DNA of 64,000 nucleotides from Daedaleopsis sinensis (Eukaryota; Basidiomycota; Agaricomycetes; Polyporales; Polyporaceae), in NCBI GenBank assembly GCA_033807695.1, contig CM066300.1:3038001-3102000 (forward strand), read 5' to 3'. Made by a program: the position numbers and the translations under genes. The notes below the pieces were generated by a model that saw nothing but the letters and a program-made list of their open reading frames with translations, made no database searches and had not been told where the DNA came from. This document shows, piece after piece, positions 33,835 to 43,986 of the stretch. Position 1 is the first letter of the stretch; every line of letters starts with the position of its first letter.

Positions 33835-35981
33835 CTAGGTCGTGCGTGCAGTCCTTGTTCCAGATTGCCCAAGAGATGAGTCTGAGCCGATCCTGGACCG
33901 ATAGGCGAGCTCTAAGTCGAGTAATTCGGCGGAGAACCACGTGTGTCTCAGCGCCGTTTGTGCTGTCGCGCGGTCCATTGAGTCATAAACGAGTAAATCG
34001 CTACAGAGGTCCTTTGCTGTGGAATGTCGCGTAGGTGAGCGAACGGCGGACGTTTTTGAGAAAGGCTAACCTTCGGCCAGTTTATCCCACAGCTGGCGCG
34101 GGAACTCTACGTCGCCGTGAACAATTCTCCGTTTGACCAGCTGGTCCGTCTGGTACGATTCTTGCGAGTATTGTGAATCGTCGTGTCCTTCGGAAGGCAT
34201 ATACGAGTAGTACTCCGATTCTCCTGCGACCTTGCCGTAGTCGAAAGGATGTGAACCGCTGCTCGGCATCAGTGCAGCTCTTACGCTGAGTTGTAGAATG
34301 TGACAAACGCACGCCAACATGATGTACATGATGACCCCAGAGCTCCAGCAGTCCGAGGGCATGCCGACGTAGCCGAGGTGCTTATGATCCAGCGCAAGGA
34401 TTCCCTCAGGCGGGAGGTACGAGACGGTGCCGCATACATTGAACGTTTCTTGGTATGCCTTGGGTCGTGCCAGGCCAAAGTCCGCGATCTGGATACGAGG
34501 ATAGGGTCCTGGTGCATGGAGAAGAATGTTCTCGGGCTGGAGTGCTCATGTTGAGCGATCACAGCCTGAGCATAAGTCCACGGTGATCATCTACCTTGAG
34601 ATCTGAACACATCGCGAGTTAGCAAACTTTCACAGTATCGAATAGCGAGACACTAGACCTCGGTGTGAGATTAGCCTGTCGTGTAAATACTTGAGCCCCT
34701 TGAGCAGCTGGTACATTATGTACTTCGCTTCCGCTTGACATAAACGGGAGTCGGCATGGCTGACAATGTATGAGAACAGGTCTCCCCCGGTGCAGAGTTC
34801 AAGGAAAATATAGCTGAGGAATACCAGGTTAGACATGGCAGATATTACTGGCGATTCGACTTACAGGAAATTGCTATCATGAGTCGCCGCAAGGACTGTG
34901 TTGATATTAGCCTGTGTACATAAGGCATGAGCCTCGTCCCAAGGTCTATCTAGGACACCGTGCTTACATGGGATAAATTGAGCAGAATATCGACCTCCTT
35001 GCGGATCTTATCGACCTTGTCGCTCCCTTTCCGCTTGATGCATTTGCACGCTGCTTGTTTGAAGGCCGTTGTGTCCATGGCGAGGTGAACGGTAGCGAAG
35101 CTGCCGCTTCCTAGACAGTGTGATGTGACAAGGTACTGATCGATTCGCTGCCCGCGCCATTGTCAATGAGGTAACAATCCGTGTGAACGGAAGAGCATAC
35201 CTTGATCTTCAGGGACTTTTCCCTTGGCGGGGTAGGATCGAAGATGTTGACCTTCTGCTCCGGTTCCTTGTGTAGCATGACACATTCGAACTCTACAGAG
35301 GCGTCCTGAAGGGAGTTTGGTAGCATATATACTGCGCGAACTCACTTTGGGATGATGGAATCTCAAACACGTCGCCATCCATGAGTAGGACCGAAGTCTT
35401 GCGGACCCGGTGGCCATTCAAGAAGAGACCGTTGGTAGAGACATCCTATAGAGGGATAAACCAACAAGAGAGGGATATATTGGATAGCCATGCACCTGAC
35501 ATGATACGATCACACCACCATTGCTTGAGCGAACCCTACGATACGCGCGGGATGAAGGGGGCGTCTTGCAGGATAGACAGCCTGACACTTACGCGTATAG
35601 CTTGCAGTGAAGTCCAGAGACCACGACATCTGATACAACGTACGAGCTTTCGTAAGTTAGCATCGCTCAGCAGTCAGAATTACTAGAGAGGATACCAAGC
35701 TGGGCTTCTCCCAATAGTGAGTGGTTTATCCACGCTGAGCAGAAGTGCTGAACACGATGAAGTCAGAAATGTCGAGTATATGCGCGCGAATGATGATGGT
35801 ACCAACCTTCCTTATGCCCCGTGCTATTGGCCGTGATGAATTTGGCGCATAGAGTGGCACCAATCTCAGGATCCGACCCCGCTGAGTCGGAATGTGCCTC
35901 AGGATCCGAGTCTACCACCGACACTGGTCTAGGGACCGCCCTAGCTGTGACGTTATTATGAGCAACTGGAGAAGGCGACAT
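33835..35981 (-). CDS. FHA-domain checkpoint kinase, Cds1/Rad53/CHK2-like
   Basis: Thirteen exons on the minus strand: 35981-35807, 35747-35696, 35646-35593, 35535-35496, 35445-35346, 35292-35201, 35135-34968, 34911-34865, 34813-34659, 34602-34595, 34536-34313, 34258-34071, 34016-33835; 494 residues, close to fission-yeast Cds1. FHA domain at about 60-155: LTIGRSPACSYVVSD, SGLHCKLYAV, STNGLFLNGHRV. Kinase from about 185: GSGSFATV glycine loop, AACKCIKR with the ATP lysine, HR-DLK-PEN catalytic loop assembled over an 8-nt exon, ADFGLARP, CGTVSYLPPEG in place of the APE motif, and PSDCWSSGVIMYIMLAGSHPF. Orthologues act in the S-phase and DNA-damage checkpoint; FHA reads phosphothreonine on upstream partners. 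The start at 35981 is the first ATG that gives a continuous model. Confidence 0.9.
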
Positions 35982-36249
35982 ATCAAGATCAGTCGCGGAA
36001 AAGCCTAGCAATTACACCACAAGAGTTTGAGCGAGTGGATGAGGACCAGGTGTTAGACGGCAAACGTAAGGAGAGAGCTAGAGAGAATTATTATTATTTA
36101 TGATCTGTGCTCGCCTGTCTAAGCATCACGGTCACGTGACGTCAGCTTCGATGACGCGTGCCATCCTCACCGTCTCCTTGCAAGCATTTGAACACGGCAG
36201 GCAATCCCCAAATTTCTGCCAAAGAAAAGTCAGTAAAAAGCCACGAGTT

Positions 36250-36329
36250 GTAGTTACCTATTCTCTTTCACGTGACTATAATGGCGAAAAGTCGTTGAAA
36301 AGGTCGTTTTCAAGAGAATAGGTAACTAC
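36250..36329. repeat. Inverted repeat with 18-bp perfect arms
   Basis: GTAGTTACCTATTCTCTT at 36250-36267 pairs with its complement at 36312-36329, spaced by 44 bases that contain CACGTGA. No clear target duplication. Confidence 0.7.
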
Positions 36330-36448
36330 GAGAAGCGCCTTTTCTTCCGCAGAAAATCGGCGTCTGCCTGCCGTGGAAGCAACGGCTGCCTCGGATCTGC
36401 ATGAAGTTGGACTAGAAGCTGGTTGACGCTCATTAGTACTTGGGTGCT

Positions 36449-36729
36449 AGTCTCGTAACCAGACGGTATAGGGAGGGTTCTCTGTTTGGGAGGCGGAGAT
36501 CGAAAAACCCAAACACAGAACCGTCCTATAACGTCTGGTGAACTTCGTATAGATGGGTGGGGGTATCCCAAATATAGCGCTCGAGGAGGACTATGACGCA
36601 AGCGCTCTGAGGGGATACCCCCACCCCTCTATACGAAGTTCACCAGACGTATAGGAACTGTCCTGTGCTTGCGTTTTTCGCACTCCGATGCCCCTTTCGG
36701 ACAGTTCCTATACGTCTGGTTACGAGACT
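36449..36729. mobile_element. Foldback MITE with alternating inverted boxes and 11-bp flanking repeats
   Basis: 281 bp framed by AGTCTCGTAACCAGACG and its inverse CGTCTGGTTACGAGACT. Direct repeats ACTTGGGTGCT lie outside at 36438-36448 and 36730-36740. Inside, CCAGACG boxes alternate in orientation at 36459, 36532, 36643 and 36713, allowing three consecutive hairpins. An 8-11 bp duplication is usual for Mutator-like transposition, so this may be a non-autonomous MULE, which is inference. Confidence 0.75.
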
Positions 36730-36766
36730 ACTTGGGTGCTACTCGCACCGATGACTCCGAGATGTA

Positions 36767-36993
36767 AGGTAGGCCCAATGTAGAACCGACCAGTACATGT
36801 GACTTTCACGTGACTTTTTGGAGGCCGTCCTGCTCTAACGAGCAGCTCTCTGGAGACGCAAAAAGTTTTGTCGATCTCGGAATTGCAGAACAGGACTATG
36901 TACTGACTTTCACTTTGGTCCGTGCAGGAGCGAGGGAGGGACGAGGCCAAAACCCTAAGCGCCGTAGTGGTCGGTTCTACATTGGGCCTACCT
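36767..36993. mobile_element. TA-flanked MITE with 26-bp perfect terminal inverted repeats
   Basis: The arm from 36767 (AGGTAGGCCCAATGTAGAAC and 6 more bases) is repeated inverted at 36968-36993. TA dinucleotides at 36765-36766 and 36994-36995 could be a Tc1/mariner-type duplication. No coding capacity. Confidence 0.7.
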
Positions 36994-37124
36994 TATATAA
37001 ACATAGATACTTACTAGTACTGTGTTTCATATCTAATCAATCAGCGCACATAACATCGGAGAGTCCTACTAACGCTACATAACCACTGAGCTAGTACAAC
37101 ATGCTAGTCGCTACAATACGTCGC

Positions 37125-39555
37125 CTAATCATCGTAACCCTTACCACTTCGTTGCTTTACTCGTTTCATCTTTTTGTGATGCTTCTTGCCGGGAGCAACG
37201 TCGCCACCAGCGGCGAGAACTGCCGCTATTCTAGCTCTCCGTCCCGTCAGTTGGGTTCCATCATCCGCGACCATATTTTGATGTGGATACAGCTTTGCTC
37301 GCGAGAACTCTTGGCCTTGTCCTCTCGCACCCTGCACGTACGGTCGCGAAGAAAGTGTACCGTTAGCGAAGAACTCCTGGTCCACCCTCTGGGTTTTGTT
37401 CGATTGCGGCGCAGAGACAGAAGATCCGTCGACCGCGACCGGACTGATGAACGTATCCGCCTTCTTAACGACTCGGGTTGTCGGAGCCCGCTTCTTCCCG
37501 ATCGCGCGGCGAAGAGCGAGCTCGCGAGTGTCCTCGTTGAAGTCGTCCTCGTTGACATCAGGAGGAGGATGGCAGTACAAGAGTTTTGCGTTGACATAAT
37601 CCTTGAGAATGTACCGAGCTGCGTGAGCCTCGTCCGGATTGCCCTGTCCAGAACGTGTGAAGCCGCGTCCAACTAAAGAAATAATCAGTCAATGAGGCTC
37701 ATGCAGCTTCGATGGCATACACATACTAGCATAGGCAATCAGGAAGTCAGTGCCAGTGATCTTGCCGTCGCCACCCTCCTCCACACCCTTCGACCGGATG
37801 GCTAGTCCGTAGATACCCTCCAGTACCTCCTTCGGGATGCGTTTGACCACTAACGCAGTAGGTGCAGTGTACTCTCGCATCTGGTCTATCGGTAGGACAC
37901 CATCACAGATGAGGTCGGCCTTGGTGGTGGCGAATTGCGGAAAAACGAGACCCGGACAATCACAAAGAACGAGTGTCGGAGAGAGGTGGATGGTCTGGAA
38001 ATGTTTTGTCTTTCCGGGCGTCGACGAGACGCTTACTTTCTTCTCGCCAATGAGTGCATTGATAGTGCTTGACTTTCCGACGTTGGGATATCCCACCAGG
38101 CCTATAACGAGCTTCGTCGGATGTTGCCCTGAAGAATCGGTGAAAGCTGTGCGATGTTAGTACGACCTCCGAACTGGGAATGTGGTGAAGACATACCCGT
38201 AAGCTCTGGTGCGCTCCTTACGAAAAGATCCTCCAATTCTAGCACAGACAGCACCCTCGTTCTGGGATCTTGTGTTTCAGTTCCTTCCTCTATAGGGAGG
38301 AAAGCGCCGCCATCATCGGACTCGTCGTCGGAATAATCTTCTTGGGAATCGTCGACCGACTCTGCATCATCCTCCAGATCATCACTCCCGTCTTCATCAT
38401 CCTCGGATGCCGATTCTTCTTCCTGGTTTACGACTTCACTCCCCACCGACGGGCTCGACAGTGATGCTAGAGTTTCCGACTCTTGTGCGTGCATCACGGT
38501 TGCATCCGCTTCTCTTCTTGCCTCCTGTAACGCTGCTGCATTGGCAGCGGAAAAGAAGGCATACTTGACGTTTTGCTCGTCAAAATAATCCGCCCAGAGC
38601 TTCCTGCATATGACATTGTATGAGGGGGTAGATTCTTATGAATGGCGTACGTACCTCTGCCGAGCCGTCAACAGATCTGCTTTGTTGATGAGCAACAGAC
38701 TTCGTCGCTTCCCCTTTCCTGTCCCAGCCTCTCCTTCTGCCCCTTCGACATCCTGGACGTATGCTTCTAGGTCCTCGCATCTGAATCGAAGTGGATTTCG
38801 TGCATCGACAATTTGAACAACGAGGTGCGATCGCTCCAGAACACGCCACAATTGTCGCCATACTTCAATGTTGCGTTCAAAAGGTGTGAGGAGGAATTTG
38901 TCGCGATCTTGTAGACTGGGATGTGTCTGTCGGCACGATATAGGTGATATACTAATGAGAAAACGTACTCAGCAAGACCTCTTCTCCACTCCAAGAATGA
39001 GTCCTTCTCCTGCCTGTCCAACTGTGCAGTAGTCATAGATTTCATCCATGGAGGACGACGCGGAACGCGCAGACGTTGTTTGTTCTCGCTCTGTTTGCGC
39101 AGAGTATTCCTCTCTTCCTCTTCCGACAAAAGAAACGGATTTTGTTGTGTGCCGGCAGAAGCGGCGATGATCTTCACATTTCTACGCTCTGAATGATGTG
39201 AGGACATCAAAATGTGACCGGGGGACAGGAAATTGTACCTGCTGTGAAGTCTACTCCGGCAAGTTGTGCAGTGTTGAGGAACTCGTCTAGATCTCGTTCT
39301 TGGGTGATAGACTGCAACCGAGTTGTGGGGTCTACATCGGTGGTGTACTGTGCGTAGAACGCTCAGCTACTTATGCTCATTGAAAAGATTGATACGTACT
39401 AGAAGACCAGTTTCGCGAGCAGTTCTGGCATCCTTGGTCTTCTTATTGATGATCGCCCGGCCCAAACCGCTCGGGTTAGAATTTCGTCCTTTGGGAGGCT
39501 ATGGGATTTGGCATCAGTTTACATTCACCAGAATGTAGGCAACCGAGCCCACCAT
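37125..39555 (-). CDS. LSG1: LSG1 large-subunit GTPase 1 (cytoplasmic 60S maturation)
   Basis: Eight exons on the minus strand: 39555-39553, 39498-39400, 39347-39239, 39188-38969, 38915-38655, 38603-38197, 38128-37727, 37672-37125; 682 residues. The first coding exon is just ATG. Diagnostic blocks: PPKGRNSNPSGLGRAIINKK, TQERDLDEFLNTAQLAGVDF, RRGLA-DLQDRDKFLLTPFERNIEVWRQLWRVLERS, QIVDARNPLRF, LINKADLL (G4), then permuted GYPNVGKSSTIN (G1), TPGKTKHFQT and LCDCPGLVFP (G3), then GRGFTRSGQGNPDEAHAARYILKDYV. The end is the basic GKKHHKKMKRVKQRSGKGYDD. An acidic insert of about 60 residues lies between G4 and G1. In yeast Lsg1 releases the export adaptor Nmd3 from the 60S subunit in the cytoplasm; assignment here rests on near-complete motif match. 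Confidence 0.93.
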
Positions 39556-40061
39556 TGGCTGGTAGTTGTGTACTGAACGAACTGGAGCAAGAGGAGAGGC
39601 AAGCTGAGCCTGACGATAATTCGTGCGAAAGATGAGATCAGATCTAATCATCAGTAAGGCAGATTGAGTACAGCACAGCCCCCACACGTTCGCGTTAGAC
39701 GCGTTCATGGCGTCCGCCAGGCGTTGTCCGGGCGACTCGTCGTACTAGTACGCCTGCCAAAGTCCGAAGTACTAGTCGTTGTAGTACGCAGCGTATGAGC
39801 TCGCGACATCTCTACTGCAGAGAAGAAATGGAGCTGGGCTTTTAGGAAGCCGGAAACGTGCTCTATCAGTCATGATGGGCGGCTGGGTCCGGGGAATTCG
39901 AGGTCGCCCTAATGACTCCATGTCCGAGTCATTATTGTAGTGGTAAGTAAATCAGAAGTGTATGTCATGGCTCTGATATATAGCATGGCGCAAGTAGATT
40001 TTATTGTTGATATAGACTTCAAACAGACGGAGTAATACGCGATCTACGTAACGAAGGCCCC
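39556..40061. other. Intergenic region upstream of LSG1 / downstream of endoglucanase
   Basis: 506 bp. Several TACTAGTACG-like words occur near 39745-39800. No gene or clear promoter element found. Confidence 0.45.
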
Positions 40062-41892
40062 TTATGCTTGCGGCAAGTTTGGCTTGACTGTATTGTGAAG
40101 AGAGATGAGTCGATGCATTCACACGTGCTAGCTATGCTCAAGAACTTACCAGCTGCAGTCCACAAGGCCTGGTCAGTCCCGTTGGCAAACGGTGTTAGGG
40201 TTAACACGTAGGTGGTGTCGAAAGCACCTGCGGACCAGACCGAGAAACCAGCAAGGGTAGGGAAATTGTCATTGACAAACCCAAGCTCGTTGGCAAGCCT
40301 GGGAGTCTCCTTGAGTATCAAAACGAGGAATATCTCGAGCCAAGTCACTCACAAGGTCTCGCAGCTCGCAGTGTTACCGCCACCGGTCTCGCTGAGGATA
40401 GCCTGGCGGTTACCGTTCGCCTTCAGGAAGTTGACAAGATCGGTCAAGACCTCGACGTTGTCCTAGTATGGTACAATCAGCCGCTAGGCCTATGGGAATG
40501 ATCGCCGTACTCACGGTCGTACAATCAGGGTGAGTGCCGCTGTTGTCGCTATCCAGGTACTTGTGGACTGTCGGATCCTCACTATACCAAAACCAATCCC
40601 TCGATAAATACGATGGACTTACCATCAAAGATGAGCTTCCTGTTTCCACCGAGAGGGTCAGTAACCTTGACGAGGAGCGGGCCCGCCTCTGTGGGGAAGG
40701 CCTGGGCAGAAGACCAGCTGGATCCTGGAAGGAGGAGGAAGTTTTGTGAACCCGCTGCACGGACAGCGTTGACGACATGCTGAACGGAGTCAACCCAGGT
40801 AGCGATGTCCGGGACGTCGTGGGGCTCGTTCATAATACCGCTACAATTCGTGTTAGTGAACGTGAGCAGTAAAAGAACCTAATGACTGACAAGATCACAC
40901 GTTGGTTGCTGCCATACTTCTGGGCGAGCTGGGTCCAGACAGACGCGAATTGGTCGTTGGTCGGCCCGCCCTGAGCAATGATGGCATTGTTCCACCGTGC
41001 GTAGTTGTGCTACAGCTCAACGGGTTAGTATACATTGAGGGATATTGCAAAGGCTACATACCAGGTCAATGATAACAAAGGTGTTGGGGCTGGTAGCAAG
41101 AGCAGCCTGAACCGTCTTGTCGTAGAACGAGTTGAACCAGGTCTCGTTTATGGCGCCGCCAAGCTCTGGGGTCATGAGCTGCCAAGCTGTAAAGTAGCCT
41201 CGTCATTGGGTTGTCAGTGTGCAGCAATAGAATGTGTCTCTACCGAAAGCTGCAGCTGTGGTCAGTTCATGTGTACGGTCGACACAAATGTAATTACTGA
41301 CGGATGCGGAAGAGGTTTGCACCCTCACTGACGAAGTGAGTGAACTGTTCGGGTGGCGGAGAAACGCCTATGATCGTGGTTGGAATGTGCATAACTTTCG
41401 TTGTTCACGCGACTCACCAGTACCGGTGAAGCTGCCATCAGTGGCCTATTGTAGTGATGTATATGAGAATTTTGCTCGGAATGTGACTCTGAGAGGCTTC
41501 AACTTACGACGCTGAAATCGTATCCAGCAGTGTTGACACCGCCAAGACGGGGCAAGTATGGAATCTCAGGAGCGGGAAGGCATTGGAAGTAGTCTTTTTA
41601 CTCTGATTAGCAGAGTGAGGGAGCATATTGAGGGATCAACTCACAATCGTTCAGCTTAGTGCAGACTGTTCCAGAGACGCATTGTGTAGCCCCGCCTTCA
41701 TGTAGAAGGTCAATAAGAAACGTCAGGAGTACAGAAGAAACTTCATACTCCAGTTCACACCGCCGCATTGCTGGTACTCCTGCATACCGACATCGATTAA
41801 TGTCACTCGAGTATCAGGTGAAGGGAAAAACCAACCGATTGTTGAGCGAAAGCAACGGAGGCCGCTGCGAGGAGGATTGCCGCGTACTTCAT
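40062..41892 (-). CDS. Secreted endoglucanase, CBM1 + GH5 (EG II / Cel5A type)
   Basis: Fourteen exons on the minus strand: 41892-41836, 41779-41749, 41695-41645, 41593-41508, 41445-41418, 41367-41302, 41249-41244, 41186-41062, 41009-40891, 40840-40623, 40567-40515, 40462-40353, 40298-40150, 40087-40062; 374 residues. Signal peptide MKYAAILLAAASVAFAQQ, then an N-terminal CBM1 cellulose-binding module (YQQCGGVNWSGATQCVSGTVC... YYFQC) with almost no linker, then the GH5 barrel: FRIPFAWQLMTPELGG, IIDLHNYARWN, FGIMNEPHD (acid/base Glu), SETGGGN (nucleophile Glu). It hydrolyses internal beta-1,4 bonds of cellulose. One exon is only 6 nt. Every intron is 50-62 bp. Family assignment is firm; the subfamily (GH5_5) is inferred from the fungal EG II-like layout. 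Confidence 0.95.
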
Positions 41893-42625
41893 TGCAGTTA
41901 TTCGGTGAGAGGAGCTCTGAAGATAATATCGTCGAAGCAGTGAGATTATATACGTGCTCACCCAGCTCTTTTCGACTTCACGCAAAACCGTAGTGCGGAC
42001 AAACCACGGTTGTATTCATGGAAGACTGTGCTCGCGTAGGAGGGTTTATCCGAGGAGGATTGAATATACGCAAGCGTACGGAGACGACCCGTGAGGTATT
42101 TATTTATAGGGATTATATGGCGACAACGAGCGAGATCACGGAGAGGTGTCTTCGCAAGAACTTGCCAAGAAGCACAGCTGGGTTGGAATGGGTCCGAACT
42201 TGAAAGGCCCACTGGCAAGGCATGTGGTATAGCATGGTCCATATCGTTCCGTCGCAGTACTTGTCGCCAGGACCGGTACACCAGGTACTGGTTAGGTACT
42301 CTGGCATCGACACTTGGAGGCGCAAGTAGCACATTGGCCGCGTGCTGGCAGCTGTGGTCCGAGTCTCCAGTACCAAGTACTAGTTGGTGGGAGGAGAACG
42401 TAAGAGACGCACACGGTCGTAACATGTGCTTACGTTCTATTTAAAGGGACGACTCTGCTTTACGAGCCTACTTACGTCACCAGAAGACCACATCGTTCAA
42501 CGTTTCAACTCCGGAGTCACCGTCCTTCCAGGTCCTTCCCTCCCGTCAATAGGTCCTCATCGTCTGCCTAGGGGAGACAAACAACTTCCCAGTTCTTGAG
42601 GACGTCCCTGAGATATTGGGATCGC
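41893..42625. promoter_or_regulatory. Divergent promoter: endoglucanase (-) and LYR protein (+)
   Basis: A TATATAA element lies at 41952-41946 on the minus strand, 54 bases upstream of the endoglucanase ATG. Around 42276-42385 several GGTACT/AGTACC words occur in both orientations. No gene supported. Confidence 0.5.
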
Positions 42626-43875
42626 ATGAATGGCGAGGTGAAGACCCTCTACAGGTCATGTCTTCGGCAGATCAGAAAACTGCCCATTGACTATCTTCGG
42701 TAGGCCTGCGGGGTAATACGTGTCACTCCAAACTTACATGCCAATTATCTTAGACAGTTTTTCCGATTGAAAATCGCCGACGACGTTCGAGCTGCCCTCG
42801 GTTCCAAATTCGTACATCTCCGTTGGACAAAAGTGCAACGGTTACAGAAGGTGGGACTCTCGCTTGTGATTGCTTTACTTCCCGGACTAGAATTGGCCAT
42901 TAGGACTTGCGGAAATTGGAGGGTGCGAACGCAGGTCATGTCAGTGCCTTCCGCTACGTCGTAGAGACAGCATATGGCAGGCGAGGTCAGTTGAAATGGG
43001 AGATCATGCAAGTACGCGTGTTCTACTTTCTTGCTCGTGGTCGTCTTCATCTCAACCATGCGCAGCCTCTCCGAACGGAGCCAGGAACAGAGCCACCACC
43101 ACGAATCATCAAATCGGTCGAGTCGTCTCGCCCGCCGGTGTGGTCTGCGGAGATTAAGGCTTTAGTAACCTCCGAGCACTCTCGCGCCAAGAGAGTGCTG
43201 AAGCCGAAGGCCCTCCTTGTGCCCAGCAATATTCCAGCAGAACGGCTCGACCCCAACTCTCCCCAATCGCGTATCCTCGGACCATTCAGCAAGCGGAGAG
43301 AAGTGAACGCTCGGTGGAAGTTCTTCCTGCAGGAACTTCAGAAGACGCAGTACCCCCTACAAACAGTACTTCAATCCCGAGCTGCATCAGGTGACAGCGA
43401 GGAGCGCAGGCTCGACAGCGGGTCCCTGGCTCGCGCCAGGATTCGAAGCATCGGGCTTCAGGGCTCCGGAGTATTTGAGGAGGCGGAAGCCCTCGCATGT
43501 CCGCCTGCGTTAGCCCATCTCGTAAACAATGCCGACGTCAAGTCAACGGCTGCGAAGCAAAGTTTCCGCCCGACGTTCGAGTCCCACCTGCCTCGGAGGT
43601 TCTTGCGACGCCGCTACCAGCAATTGCTCGCGCAGACGCCAGTTCTCGCATACCTCCTTTCCGATACAGAGAACAACTCCGACCCAGCCACCCCATCCTC
43701 CCCAACGTCCAGAAAGCCTGGCCGCTTCAGTGTCACCCTTTCGCCAAACGCTTCAAGGCGGCTCGGGATCATTCATTCGACGGCCGATTCGATTGATATG
43801 GCATGGATACAACAGGCGCAGGCATTGGAAGGTGATCAGATGAGCAAAGGCAAAAAGCGCGTCAAGACCAAGTAA
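42626..43875 (+). CDS. LYR-motif protein with long C-terminal extension
   Basis: Four exons: 42626-42699, 42754-42850, 42904-43011, 43066-43875; 362 residues. Residues 7-40 (KTLYRSCLRQIRKLPIDYLRQFFRLKIADDVRA) form the LYR helix hairpin, Leu-Tyr-Arg followed by a basic stretch and a downstream Phe. This fold is found in mitochondrial complex I accessory subunits, Fe-S assembly factors and other acyl-carrier-protein partners. Most LYR proteins are about 100 residues, and the 250-residue basic, Pro- and Arg-rich tail is unusual. The tail shows no domain I recognise; it ends GKKRVKTK. Mitochondrial location is likely from the family but not shown. Its 3' end lies 111 bp from the convergent SEC8 end. 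Confidence 0.75.
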
Positions 43876-43986
43876 CAAGTATTCAGAACGATGAGTACAG
43901 TGTGGTATCCAACATTGGTGTCGAGACAAATGCATAAATACTCCCCCCAAATATGCTAACCGCGAAGTCGACGGCGTCGATATCCA

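Larger units (their letters stand above)
35982..37124. other. Intergenic region occupied mainly by inverted-repeat elements
   Basis: Contains the three inverted-repeat structures listed separately, a GTCACGTGAC palindrome near 36131, and no supported gene. Remaining stretches show nothing recognisable. Confidence 0.6.
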
